A stretch of DNA of 64,000 nucleotides, taken from CAXNKH01 sp049296795. Lineage in GTDB: Bacteria; Pseudomonadota; Gammaproteobacteria; Burkholderiales; Burkholderiaceae_C. Below are positions 34,826-43,465 of this stretch, one piece after another. The DNA is taken from contig JBAQTC010000048.1 of assembly GCA_049296795.1 (NCBI GenBank), positions 42,354-106,353 of the forward strand, written 5' to 3'. Below the pieces are notes generated by a model, which worked only from the letters and a program-made list of their open reading frames with translations, did no database searches and was not told the origin of the DNA. Numbering within the stretch: the stretch's first letter is position 1; every line of letters begins with the position of its first letter. Made by a program: the position numbers and the translations under genes.

Positions 34826-34964
34826 GCTAACCGACTGTGAGGTGTTGTGATCATTTTGCTGGTCGGATTCACGTGTCAGCTCTGTGCCCTCCTAAGCGGA
34901 CACCCAAGCTCATGAGGCGCGTGTCTGTTCTTGGCCGTTTGCAGTCAAATCAAGCTGAGCCAAA

Positions 34965-35435
34965 TCACACAAAGGCAAGCATCTTTTTTTGCTCCTCCCA
35001 GTCGCGTGGCAGGGGCTCATGACGCCCACGGATCGTCTGCAGATTCAAGTGCCTTGGCTGGGACCCGTCCAGAATGGCCTCAATGATCTCAGGAGCCAAA
35101 TTCGCCATGCGCAGGACCTCCGCGACCCAGCCCGGCTCCAGCTTGAATGCACGAGCCAGATCTGTCGCCGTGGCGTACTTGCCCTCATCAAGCAAGCGTT
35201 GCCAGTAAAACGCCTTGCCCAGCGTTTTGATCATCGGAATGTCCATCCCGCCCGACATGACGTTCGCACTGGAGCCTGACGGTGGGGTCAAGAGCTTGCG
35301 GTTTTGTTTGCGACGGATCGTCAGCGGGACCATCGTCACACGTTGCGTGCCGTCCATGATTTGCCGCGCAGCCCCACCCACTTCAATACGCACATTGCGC
35401 AACCTTGGGTTGCCCTGATATGCATCGTTAGTCAT
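34965..35435 (-). CDS. ParB-like HTH protein of the recombinase operon
   Basis: A 156-aa protein whose residues ~85-125 (ATDLARAFKLEPGWVAEVLR, then APEIIEAIL) look like a ParB/KorB-type HTH. The N-terminus is basic (LTIRRKQNRKLL). AGGAGG precedes the ATG, which overlaps the recombinase stop (ATGA). In my recollection this gene follows DUF2924 and serine-recombinase genes in many proteobacterial elements; it may help direct the recombinase or control the operon. Confidence 0.75.
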   Translation of the reverse strand: MTNDAYQGNPRLRNVRIEVGGAARQIMDGTQRVTMVPLTIRRKQNRKLLTPPSGSSANVMSGGMDIPMIKTLGKAFYWQRLLDEGKYATATDLARAFKLEPGWVAEVLRMANLAPEIIEAILDGSQPRHLNLQTIRGRHEPLPRDWEEQKKMLAFV

Positions 35436-36850
35436 GCCATCACCTCCTCTGCATACTCTTTGGCCTCTTCCACAAAGGGGTGCGCCACGATGCTTGGATC
35501 CAGTCCGATCCAGCCATCCTCGCGCCAATGGATGTCCAAGCTACCGTCCTTGAAATCCACGCGCTCAATGAGCAACTGTGCAATGCGCTGTTGCTCCGCA
35601 GGGAACAACTGCTTCCAGACATCAGCAATTCGCCTCATAGACACCACTACCTGGTCTTCTTTAAGATCGGCTCCGGCACTGTGCTGCAGGCATGAGCGCC
35701 ACACACCAATCAATGCCTCCGGCTCCATCAGCGCCAGCTCGATTTCATTCAATACCGCAGCCTCGATTTCAGCTGCCGGGAGCGCACCGATGCTTTTCCC
35801 GTTTCCATCCTGCGTTGCACCTGCGCTGCGTCGTTTTTCTAAGTACGGCACGTAGTACCGATACATGCGGCCATTCTTTTTCTTGGTGTAGTGATGAATC
35901 ATGCGCTGCCCATCGGGTGCAAACAACAAGCCGCCCAACAGCGCCGGGTATTCGTCTTTGCGCACCCTTGGGCCTTGCTTGCGCCGGTTGACGAACGCTT
36001 GCACGCCATCCCACAGCTCCTGCGAAATGATGCTGGTGTGTTGCGCTGGGAAGAACTCACCCTTGTGGCTGATCTCGCCAAGGTAGAGCCGGTTTCGCAG
36101 CAGGCAAAACAGGTACTGCTGATCGATGGGGCGACCCGCACGGTGCTGGCCGGATTGTGTGACCCAAGACTTAGTGCTGTGACCTTCGATCTCCAGTTCG
36201 CGCACAAGGCGTGCTGCCGAACCGTGCTCCGCGTACCGACGAAAGATGTCCTGCACCAGACTGGCCTCTCGCTCGTTGACCAGCAGTTTGCGATCGACCA
36301 CGTCATAGCCCAACGGAGGCGTACCCCCCATCCACATGCCCTTGGCCTTGCTGGCTGCGATCTTGTCTCGGATGCGTTCGCCCGTGACCTCACGTTCAAA
36401 CTGTGCAAAGGACAGCAAGATGTTGAGCGTCAGTCGCCCCATCGAAGTGGTCGTATTGAACTGCTGTGTGACCGAGACAAACGAGACGTTGTTGCGATCG
36501 AACACCTCCACCAGCTTGGCAAAGTCGGGCAGGCTGCGTGTGAGCCGGTCGATCTTGTAGACCACCACCACATCAATTTTTCTGGCCTCGATGTCTGCCA
36601 TCAGGCGTTTGAGTCCAGGACGATCAATATTGCCACCGGAGAATCCGCCGTCGTCGTATGTGTCATCCAGCGCCAGCCAACCTTCGTGGCGTTGGCTGCT
36701 CACGAATGCGAGACCAGCATCGCGTTGTGCTTCCAGGCTGTTGTACTCCTGGTCCAAGCCTTCATCGGTCGACTTGCGCGTGTAAATGGCGCATCGCTTT
36801 TTTGGAATGAACGAGGGCGTGCTTGCCACTGCTGTGCGGGAGGTTCTCAT
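35432..36850 (-). CDS. Large serine recombinase
   Basis: A 472-aa serine recombinase. The resolvase domain has the nucleophile Ser27 in YTRKSTDEG, then DDGGFSGGNIDRPGL near residue 70 and VYKIDRLTRS near 105. The recombinase domain follows to about residue 300 and a coiled-coil tail to the C-terminus. The usual zinc-ribbon cysteines are absent: the equivalent segment reads LLGGLLFAPDGQRM. AAGGAGG precedes the ATG overlapping the DUF2924 stop. It is the only phage-type integrase candidate in the window. Confidence 0.92.
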   Translation of the reverse strand: MRTSRTAVASTPSFIPKKRCAIYTRKSTDEGLDQEYNSLEAQRDAGLAFVSSQRHEGWLALDDTYDDGGFSGGNIDRPGLKRLMADIEARKIDVVVVYKIDRLTRSLPDFAKLVEVFDRNNVSFVSVTQQFNTTTSMGRLTLNILLSFAQFEREVTGERIRDKIAASKAKGMWMGGTPPLGYDVVDRKLLVNEREASLVQDIFRRYAEHGSAARLVRELEIEGHSTKSWVTQSGQHRAGRPIDQQYLFCLLRNRLYLGEISHKGEFFPAQHTSIISQELWDGVQAFVNRRKQGPRVRKDEYPALLGGLLFAPDGQRMIHHYTKKKNGRMYRYYVPYLEKRRSAGATQDGNGKSIGALPAAEIEAAVLNEIELALMEPEALIGVWRSCLQHSAGADLKEDQVVVSMRRIADVWKQLFPAEQQRIAQLLIERVDFKDGSLDIHWREDGWIGLDPSIVAHPFVEEAKEYAEEVMA

Positions 36851-37314
36851 GCTGCCTCCTTCTTGGTCGACTTCAACCCAAAAAAGGCAGGGCCAGACCA
36901 CGGGCAACCAGCGATCAGTCGTGCGATCGCCGACAAGCTCTTGAACCGTTGGCCACGGTATTCGAAATCGCGCACGCCGCGCACAACCACCTTGTGCTCT
37001 TGGTCGTCAAAGAACCGGCTGAGCATGGTGCCCGGCAGCAGGCGATCAGCATCACCTTGCAAGCGCTTGGGAAGCACCCCTGTTTCGCCGATTTCCTCCA
37101 GCTTCCTACGCGTCGTCGGCTTGAGAGAGCCGAAGGCCTTTTCCTGAATCTTGTAGGCCAGTCGGGACTCCAGCCAGGTGCGATGGTGGTGCTGTGGGCG
37201 TTCATCAAAATGCGCGTCCCACATGGCCCAGATGTTCTGCATGGGCAAATGCGGAAGCTGCGCAACTTGCGCCGCGATGGATACTGTTTTTGATTGTTCT
37301 GCGTGTGTCGTCAT
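36847..37314 (-). CDS. DUF2924 protein
   Basis: A 155-aa protein of the DUF2924 family: LPMQNIWAMWDAHFDERPQ near residue 25, RTWLESRLAYKIQEKAFG near 46 and GQRFKSLSAIARLIAG near 120. This family is almost always found directly upstream of serine recombinases; its function is unknown, probably DNA binding or recombinase control. AGGAG precedes the ATG; a TTG two codons earlier is less likely. Confidence 0.88.
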   Translation of the reverse strand: MTTHAEQSKTVSIAAQVAQLPHLPMQNIWAMWDAHFDERPQHHHRTWLESRLAYKIQEKAFGSLKPTTRRKLEEIGETGVLPKRLQGDADRLLPGTMLSRFFDDQEHKVVVRGVRDFEYRGQRFKSLSAIARLIAGCPWSGPAFFGLKSTKKEAA

Positions 37315-37328
37315 GTGCAAACTCCTTC

Positions 37329-37538
37329 TTAGTGATCGGTGTTTGCATTCACGCTCTTCTGGCCAGCGAAGCCAAGTGAAACCTTCCTACTGTCGCGAAT
37401 AGGTGAAAGTTTCTGCGCAGATGATTCAGCTTCGCGCAGTCGCAGCAGGGCCACTGCGATTAGATCGACGACTTCTTGTTGCGGGTGTCGAGGGCCTGCG
37501 CCAGCCCTGAAATTAGAGATTTGTTCGTTGTTGTGCAT
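37329..37538 (-). CDS. Small protein upstream of DUF2924/recombinase
   Basis: A 69-aa protein with VVDLIAVALLRLREAE in the middle and a C-terminal KVSLGFAGQKSVNANTDH. Similar short proteins accompany DUF2924-recombinase operons, so it is probably real, but I cannot name a family. AGGAA lies before the ATG. It is the first gene of the recombinase operon; the ~100-bp spacer to its right has two short palindromes (CCAAG-gtca-CTTGG and GGTCAC-ct-GTGACC). Confidence 0.68.
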   Translation of the reverse strand: MHNNEQISNFRAGAGPRHPQQEVVDLIAVALLRLREAESSAQKLSPIRDSRKVSLGFAGQKSVNANTDH

Positions 37539-37637
37539 GGTGAGCGTTCCTGTAAAAAACGCTTCTCATGCTATGGGCCAAGGTCACTTGGCGTAACGTG
37601 TTATGTGGTGGATCATCCTATGTCGTAGAGGTTTGGG

Positions 37638-38639
37638 TCACCTGTGACCTGCCACCCATTGCTTACGGTGCTCATCGCGTCTGGTCGCTTGACTTGTTTC
37701 GGAATCAAAATCATCTATGAATTTGGCCTTACTTTTCTGCAACGCCAAAATTGCTGTCTCCTTCTCACCCAACCCCAACCGATCCTGCGTTTCTGCAACC
37801 AATGCGCGCCGCCTATCCTCTAGGACCTGCAATCGCCGTTTTAACTCGGCCAGAGAAGATTGACTTGATTGAATTGCATTACGTAGCACCGTTGGATCAA
37901 AGCCTTCGGCTTTAAGGTCATACATCCGTTGTCGATCAGCCTTCACTTTCGTGATGAGTTCTTTGACCTCTCCAACGTCGGCGAAATTTTTCTCTATGTC
38001 CTGCCTGTTCTCAGCTTGCTTAGCTTTGATCGAAGCGAGTCTTCTTTTGCCACTGCCAATATCACCTACAGCTTGGCCACGACGACTTTTTGCTGCTGAC
38101 AGGTCTCCGTGACTTTGGCCAAACATTGAGTGCCGTGGCAACTTCTTTCCGCCATTTCCAAACAGAAGTGGATTGCGTTCAGATTTGGAATACCAGCGGC
38201 CAACATCTCCTTTTGCGTCTTCAAGATCTTCGTAGGCATCTTTGAGGTCATCATGCGCTTCTGTGCGTTCGGCCTTTATGCTTTTTGATTCTTCGATCAG
38301 GGCATTTTTTTGCTCTAAGAGATGGTTTTTCCTTGCGTACAAATCATCAAGCTCAGTCTTGTAGTCTCTTTCAAAAATCAGCAGCAGTTGTTGATTTTTT
38401 TGAAGCTCAGTCTCAATTGCAGCCACCTGACACCGTAGAGGGTTGATATCCCCAGAAAATTTCTGTTCACCGGCGATAGTTGCCTGGCTCCTTATCTGAG
38501 ATGCTTCCCTGTTGAGTTCGCTTGAATCAAAGCGCAACTCTGCCTGCGCCAAGTGGTGCTTTCGCAGCTCAGGCTCATATCGCGGGTAGTCAAAGTTGAC
38601 TCTGGCATTTTGGATGAACGTCTTAATGGCCTTGAACAT
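37638..38639 (-). CDS. Coiled-coil protein of unknown function
   Basis: A 333-aa protein dominated by coiled coil (about residues 25-130 and 190-320), rich in Glu, Lys, Gln and Arg. A non-coil break near 145-185 holds a Gly/Ser/Lys stretch (LLFGNGGKKLPRHSMFGQSH). There is no signal peptide, membrane segment or catalytic motif. Its codons are clearly more A+T rich than those of neighbouring genes. It follows the ImmA-type peptidase gene by 21 bp, so it should be in the XRE-ImmA operon. A structural or toxin-like effector role is possible but not shown. Confidence 0.75.
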   Translation of the reverse strand: MFKAIKTFIQNARVNFDYPRYEPELRKHHLAQAELRFDSSELNREASQIRSQATIAGEQKFSGDINPLRCQVAAIETELQKNQQLLLIFERDYKTELDDLYARKNHLLEQKNALIEESKSIKAERTEAHDDLKDAYEDLEDAKGDVGRWYSKSERNPLLFGNGGKKLPRHSMFGQSHGDLSAAKSRRGQAVGDIGSGKRRLASIKAKQAENRQDIEKNFADVGEVKELITKVKADRQRMYDLKAEGFDPTVLRNAIQSSQSSLAELKRRLQVLEDRRRALVAETQDRLGLGEKETAILALQKSKAKFIDDFDSETSQATRRDEHRKQWVAGHR

Positions 38640-38660
38640 GGTCAGTCCAGATTCCTGATG

Positions 38661-39578
38661 TCAGGATTTTCTATCGCTGACAAACTGATCGAAGCTGTCG
38701 AAGCTCTCCTGATTCTGCCAGGAGTTATCCCATCGGCGTGGTTCGGCATCTTCAAGGATCAACAACGTCAGCACGCGGTCGCGTCCGCCATAGCTGTGCT
38801 TGAACTCCTGCAGCTTCATGTATGGCTGCTCACCGACGCACCACACAGCAGCGGACATATCGATCCCATTCCACTCCTGAGGAATGGACTCATCTGCTGC
38901 TACGGTATCGCGCAGAGGTTCAGCGGGATCACTCAGCCTTCGAATGCGGGTGTTGCTCAACACAGCACTGCGGCTGCGCCATTCGTACTTGAGAAAGCCG
39001 TTGTCCCAGTGCAGCAAGATCGCACGCTTCTCCGTGAACTTGATGAAGCGGATGCATAAGGCCTCGAACGACACGCCGAATGTTTTGGCCAAGCCACTGA
39101 GCAAGTGAAGGTCAACGTCCTGACTGGTGATGCGATCACGCAGGACATCGCCAGGCATCAACAGATTGCTGGCGAATTCATCCGCCTCGCGTTCAATGTT
39201 GGCTGCTGTGTCTTGACTGAAATGAACTGCGGCTTTGTCGCAATTGAAGGTGCGTCGCTTTGCCCTGTGCAGAACAAAGTGCCCCAGCTCATGAGCGATG
39301 GTGAATCGCTGGCGCTCAGGGCTGGCCTCTGGGTTGTAGAAGATTCCCCACTCGGCAGGATCATTGGGATTGCAAACCAGCATCCCTTCAACACTGCTCA
39401 CGGTTGAGGCCATAGGGGGCTTGATGATTTTGACCCCTTCACCGTAGGGCGTAGTTGGCAGCCCCTCCCGAACCCTGTCGAGATCAATGTACGCAGCCTT
39501 CTCCTCATCGGCGACACGCATCCAACGCAGGATCATGTTCGCCGCTTTGCTTGGGGTCAGGTCTAAGCTGCCACTCAA
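38661..39578 (-). CDS. ImmA/IrrE-family metallopeptidase
   Basis: A 305-aa protein. The zinc-peptidase core has HELGH in AHELGHFVLH near residue 96 and the third ligand Glu in EREADEFASNLLMP near 133. A C-terminal extension of ~130 residues with a beta-rich character is of unknown role. ImmA-type enzymes cleave their partner XRE repressor; the partner is encoded just upstream. The start appears to be a TTG overlapping the regulator stop (TTGA) after GAGG; the first ATG is 14 codons in. Confidence 0.88.
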   Translation of the reverse strand: MSGSLDLTPSKAANMILRWMRVADEEKAAYIDLDRVREGLPTTPYGEGVKIIKPPMASTVSSVEGMLVCNPNDPAEWGIFYNPEASPERQRFTIAHELGHFVLHRAKRRTFNCDKAAVHFSQDTAANIEREADEFASNLLMPGDVLRDRITSQDVDLHLLSGLAKTFGVSFEALCIRFIKFTEKRAILLHWDNGFLKYEWRSRSAVLSNTRIRRLSDPAEPLRDTVAADESIPQEWNGIDMSAAVWCVGEQPYMKLQEFKHSYGGRDRVLTLLILEDAEPRRWDNSWQNQESFDSFDQFVSDRKS

Positions 39579-39922
39579 CGCTTGGGTTCCTCTTGTGCAG
39601 AGCCGGGGAACATCAGCTTCATCATGTCTTGAACGCGATTTTTCTCATCCTCCGACATGGTGGCGTACTGGCGGAAGAAAGCCACATCTTCAACCGTGGC
39701 CTCGGGGACCTGTTCGTTGGTCTCGTTCATGAGGTCTTCCATCGTGACCCCCAGAACCTTGGCCAGCAGATGAACCCGCTCGGCGGAAGGGCGCTGCCCC
39801 TCTTTCATTTCCAGTTCCCAGATGTATGCCTTGGTGCAGCCAACTGCGTCGGCCACTTGCTGCAATGTCAGCTTCTTGGCCTCCCGCAGACGTCGCAACC
39901 GCGCTCCTAAGGTCGATGCCAT
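39575..39922 (-). CDS. XRE-family HTH repressor
   Basis: A 115-aa regulator with a Cro/CI HTH at residues ~5-60 (LGARLRRLREAKKLTLQQVA, GCTKAYIWELE) and a helical tail likely used for dimerisation and as substrate of the ImmA-type peptidase. AGGAG precedes the ATG. It is divergent from a two-gene plus-strand operon across a 217-bp control region, the classic arrangement of a protease-released repressor guarding accessory genes. Confidence 0.9.
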   Translation of the reverse strand: MASTLGARLRRLREAKKLTLQQVADAVGCTKAYIWELEMKEGQRPSAERVHLLAKVLGVTMEDLMNETNEQVPEATVEDVAFFRQYATMSEDEKNRVQDMMKLMFPGSAQEEPKR

Positions 39923-39956
39923 GGCACAGCTCCTGTCTGAATCAAAACAGCCTAAT

Positions 39957-40042
39957 AGTATAGCACCAAGATACACCATCCACCACCATGTTCTACGTTG
40001 TTTGACAAGCGGAAATAAGCGGGACACAATTACGCTGTATCT
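39957..40042. promoter_or_regulatory. Divergent control region with inverted AGATACA half-sites
   Basis: The 217-bp gap holds a minus-strand -10 TATACT (39957-39962) for the XRE operon and a plus-strand TTGACA (40002-40007) with CACAAT 17 bp on. AGATACA at 39969-39975 and its inverse TGTATCT at 40036-40042 flank the promoters symmetrically and may be operator sites of the XRE protein. Confidence 0.45.
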
Positions 40043-40139
40043 CGCCACTTTACTTTGACGGGGTATTTGTAAACAACCCGTCGGCCCGCGCCAGCATCCC
40101 CTGTACGCAGAACACCGACATTTCATAAGGACCAGAAAA

Positions 40140-41384
40140 ATGAAAAAAACCTTTGTCGATGTGCTGCTCGAGCTGCCCGTAGACGCCACCTTGCAAAACT
40201 TCCTGGCTGCCAACGGGCTGCCCTTACCGGACGATCTGTCCTGGTCGGATGGCCAAGAGGTCACCCAGACCGTGATCGAGGCCATCCGGTCTTGGCCTGA
40301 CGAAATTGCCCGTGATGCACTCATTGCCAAACTCATGGCAAGCGTTGGACTGGGGGATGCAGCGGGCAAACAGGCAATGTTTCAGGTGGCCCAAAAGGAC
40401 GGTGCCGCATTGATGGGGTTGGTCGCCAGCCAAAGTGACATCCATCGCTCGTTCTGGCTGTACGTGAACCACCCCGAGCTGTTTGATCTGGCCGGTGATG
40501 TGGACTTCTTCGAGCGCCATGGCACCCAGGCACAACAGAACGATCTGGGCGTCAAACGCAAGCCCAACACATCCGAAGCCGCAATGCTCGGCATGCGCCA
40601 ATCCATCTCGGCGTTCTATCAGCGGGAGCTGCAATGCGGCGACGGCAGCGTGGCCTATGTGCTGGAGCGCTCCCCCGATGTCTATCTGCTGACGGTCCAT
40701 GTCAAAGACCTAGCGATGCTGCGTCTGGAGTTCGAAGGCTCGAACCTGACCCGTCGCGTCGGCAATCCCAACATTCACATGGTGCTGGAGTATTCGGCCA
40801 AGACCGGTGTGGCGCGCACCCTGGTCAAGGGCGGGGTCAAGTACCACAACATGCTGCTAGAGGCATTCGCAGAGCATCTGCTGGGCACGAAGGTCGATGC
40901 CCACCGCATCAAGCCGCCCACACTGGACCTGTCTGCGTTGCGGCTGGGTTTTGATGTGCCCCAGGCGCTGACCACCGATGGGTTCATGGCGGTGCAGATC
41001 AAGACCCTTTCACTGCTCAGCCCCCACGGCGACCTGAAGGTTGAATGCACGGCCACCGCATCAAGCGACCAGCAATGTGTGACCGAACTGATCGCAGAGT
41101 CCTTCCCCAACGAGAACCCGCTCAAGCGCAACTGGCAGATCAACTCGGCGCACATCAACCTGTACTACCCACCCGAACCCGGCAAGATGCGATCGAAGGT
41201 CATCACCATCGAGATCACCCGCAAAGGCCGACTGAACCTTCACAAGTTCGACGCCAAGATGCAGGCGCAGCTCGAAGGCTACCTGGTTGCCCTCGGCATT
41301 CTGGGTGCCGACCAAACGCTGAACGCCAACGAGCAGCCGCCCGGTGAAGACGCCTTCCAGTCCGAACCCGCGTACCAGGAGTGA
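40140..41384 (+). CDS. Protein of unknown function (XRE/ImmA-linked operon, gene 1)
   Basis: A 414-aa soluble protein that I do not recognise. The N-terminal ~130 residues are helical; residues ~165-260 contain alternating strands (YVLERSPDVYLLTVHVKD, LEFEGSNLTRRVGNPNIHMV). The C-terminal region (VITIEITRKGRLNLHKFDAK) is basic and might contact nucleic acid. AAGGA precedes the ATG. It is divergent from an XRE repressor and couples to the next gene, so the pair is likely induced when the repressor is cleaved. Confidence 0.8.
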   Translation: MKKTFVDVLLELPVDATLQNFLAANGLPLPDDLSWSDGQEVTQTVIEAIRSWPDEIARDALIAKLMASVGLGDAAGKQAMFQVAQKDGAALMGLVASQSDIHRSFWLYVNHPELFDLAGDVDFFERHGTQAQQNDLGVKRKPNTSEAAMLGMRQSISAFYQRELQCGDGSVAYVLERSPDVYLLTVHVKDLAMLRLEFEGSNLTRRVGNPNIHMVLEYSAKTGVARTLVKGGVKYHNMLLEAFAEHLLGTKVDAHRIKPPTLDLSALRLGFDVPQALTTDGFMAVQIKTLSLLSPHGDLKVECTATASSDQQCVTELIAESFPNENPLKRNWQINSAHINLYYPPEPGKMRSKVITIEITRKGRLNLHKFDAKMQAQLEGYLVALGILGADQTLNANEQPPGEDAFQSEPAYQE

Positions 41385-41386
41385 GC

Positions 41387-42328
41387 GTGAACTCACATCA
41401 TGCTTGGTCACTGGTTTGCCGCTTGTTCGCTGAGGGGACGCACGTCCACCGCTGGGCGTTGTCCTCTCACGAGCTGGCTGCATGCACCTTGCTCGGCTCC
41501 GCCATAAAGCCTGCGCCCGTCAATCAGCAATACGTACTTTGCCCACATTGCAACCTGCACCGTGGGCAAGTCGTCGGTGATGGCAAGGGCGGCAGGCTTT
41601 GCCACTGCCCCGAATGCGGCCCAATCCAAATCGATCCACAGGATCTGGCAGCGGTCGTGCTCAACGAGGATTGGCTGCGCAAGAAATTGCGCTTGGCCTT
41701 GGAGATCAACAGCCGCGACGGCATCGATCAGGTTGGCCCGGGCATTTGGCGGCTGGGAGATGCCAGGCAGGGGCCGGTCATTCTGGCCCGCAGCCTTACT
41801 ACCCTTGTGCGCACACCTGGGATCTTGGATGGTTTCCGAGTCAAGGGTGCAAGCCTGCGGGTCATCACACCCAAACCCATCGACCAGACTGCCCACCCGT
41901 TCGCTGCCGACATCGAGTGGCTGCCACTTCAGGAGCGGTTCGCCTTTTACGGCGAGGGCATCTCCTTTATCGCCCCACAGGGCAACCGCCCGGAAGAAAC
42001 GCCACGTGAGCCCGCTAAACCGGTTTACGGCCCCTTCGCGGACGACTTCCGCACGGTGCTGCTGCCAGAGTACGGCCACATCAACCTCACCGAGGCGCAG
42101 GCATCCGTGTTCCAGTCGCTTTGGTCGTTCAAGGGTGAGCCCATGCGTGCCGAACGAATCATGGAGCGTGCAGGTTTGGACAGCGACAAGCCCATCGATG
42201 TGTTCAAGGTGAAGTCCCGTGACAAAGGAAAACCGGGAGCCTATCGTCCGTTGATGGCGTACCGAGAGTTGGTGGATACGCAAAAGCGACAGGGTCTTTA
42301 TTCGTTGCCGTGCGCTTTAAGTCGATAG
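41387..42328 (+). CDS. Zinc-ribbon protein of unknown function (operon gene 2)
   Basis: A 313-aa protein, not recognised. A zinc ribbon is clear near residues 48-75: CPHC and, 18 residues on, CHCPEC. The C-terminal ~80 residues look like a winged helix (LTEAQASVFQSLWSFKGEP, then RAERIMERAGLDS), suggesting DNA binding. I chose the GTG five bases after AGGAG; another GTG two codons upstream overlaps the previous stop (GTGA). The gene ends 10 bp from the convergent modC stop, which may mark the edge of the accessory region. Confidence 0.8.
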   Translation: MNSHHAWSLVCRLFAEGTHVHRWALSSHELAACTLLGSAIKPAPVNQQYVLCPHCNLHRGQVVGDGKGGRLCHCPECGPIQIDPQDLAAVVLNEDWLRKKLRLALEINSRDGIDQVGPGIWRLGDARQGPVILARSLTTLVRTPGILDGFRVKGASLRVITPKPIDQTAHPFAADIEWLPLQERFAFYGEGISFIAPQGNRPEETPREPAKPVYGPFADDFRTVLLPEYGHINLTEAQASVFQSLWSFKGEPMRAERIMERAGLDSDKPIDVFKVKSRDKGKPGAYRPLMAYRELVDTQKRQGLYSLPCALSR

Positions 42329-42337
42329 GCAGATTTA

Positions 42338-43465
42338 TCAAGCCCGAAGTGGCATTACATGCACAAGTTTTGGATTGACATGAAGGTTTAACTGCTGCTT
42401 AGTATTGACCAGACTTCGATTAGGCCCTGACAAAGTCAGTTTGACCTCCAAGCCATTAAGCGTTTTGCACGCCAACGTCACCAAGGACATGTCCCCCAAG
42501 TAACGGGCATCCTTTACCAAGACTTCAAACCAGTTCGGACGATGGTCAGGCTGTGGGGCAAGTGTCAGTCCATCACTTGGAATCACCCATGTGAGGTTCT
42601 GCCCTTTGGACAGCTTGCCTTTGTCTTTGACTTCAAAGACGGGGCATTCCTCAGATGCGAGACCATCGATTACCCAACGCATGTGGGCCTTGCCAGCAGT
42701 CTCAGAAGCACCGAGCCAGAGTCCTTCAAAGTGATTGGCGATCCCGACCAGTTCCGCCACCCGTGCATTGCGCGGAGACAGGTGGATGGCATCTGGCGTG
42801 CCTTGCTGTAACACCGTCCCTGCGTCCATGACCACCAGTTTGTCGGCCAGCTGGCGTGCTTCACTCAAGTCGTGGGTCACCAGCACGATGGGAATATGCA
42901 GCTCTTGCCGTAACTCAGCCAGCAGGACATAGAGTCCCTGTCGCGTCAGTTGGTCCACTGCAGAAAACGGTTCATCCAAGAGCAAGACCTTGGGTTTGCG
43001 TACCAGTGCTCGCGCCAAGGCCACCCTCTGCTGTTGACCGCCAGACAAGTGCGCTGGCTTGCGCAATTGCTGCTCTGGTTGCAGCCCCACCTTTTGAAGA
43101 CAGCTTTGCGCCATGGCGCGCCGCATCTTTTTAGGGTGTTCAAGCAAAGCCAGCGCCACATTGTCGATCGCATTGAGATGGGGCATCAGCGCGTAGTTCT
43201 GAAACACCATGCCCACATGTCGCTGGGGCGTTGGCACGAACACACCCGCTTGCGTGTCACACCAGACTTCCTCTCCGACCTGCACATGGGCCTTCGCGGG
43301 CGGCATCAACCCTGCCAGCACGCGCAGCATGCTGGTTTTGCCAGCCCCCGAGGGTCCCACCAAGGCGACGAGTTGCCCCGCTTCACAGGTGAACTCGCCC
43401 GACAGACGCATAGGGCGATCTTGTTCGACTTTGACGCTCAGGGCTGTGCTTTGCATGGCCGTCAC
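42338..43465 (-). CDS. modC: Molybdate ABC transporter ATP-binding protein
   Basis: A 375-aa ABC ATPase: Walker A GPSGAGKT near residue 37, signature LSGGQQQRVALARALV near 141, Walker B VLLLDEPF near 162 and the H-loop VTHDLSEA near 195. The C-terminal ~130 residues form a mop/TOBE domain. It energises molybdate uptake with ModB and ModA. The start overlaps the modB stop by 4 bp. Confidence 0.93.
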   Translation of the reverse strand: MTAMQSTALSVKVEQDRPMRLSGEFTCEAGQLVALVGPSGAGKTSMLRVLAGLMPPAKAHVQVGEEVWCDTQAGVFVPTPQRHVGMVFQNYALMPHLNAIDNVALALLEHPKKMRRAMAQSCLQKVGLQPEQQLRKPAHLSGGQQQRVALARALVRKPKVLLLDEPFSAVDQLTRQGLYVLLAELRQELHIPIVLVTHDLSEARQLADKLVVMDAGTVLQQGTPDAIHLSPRNARVAELVGIANHFEGLWLGASETAGKAHMRWVIDGLASEECPVFEVKDKGKLSKGQNLTWVIPSDGLTLAPQPDHRPNWFEVLVKDARYLGDMSLVTLACKTLNGLEVKLTLSGPNRSLVNTKQQLNLHVNPKLVHVMPLRA

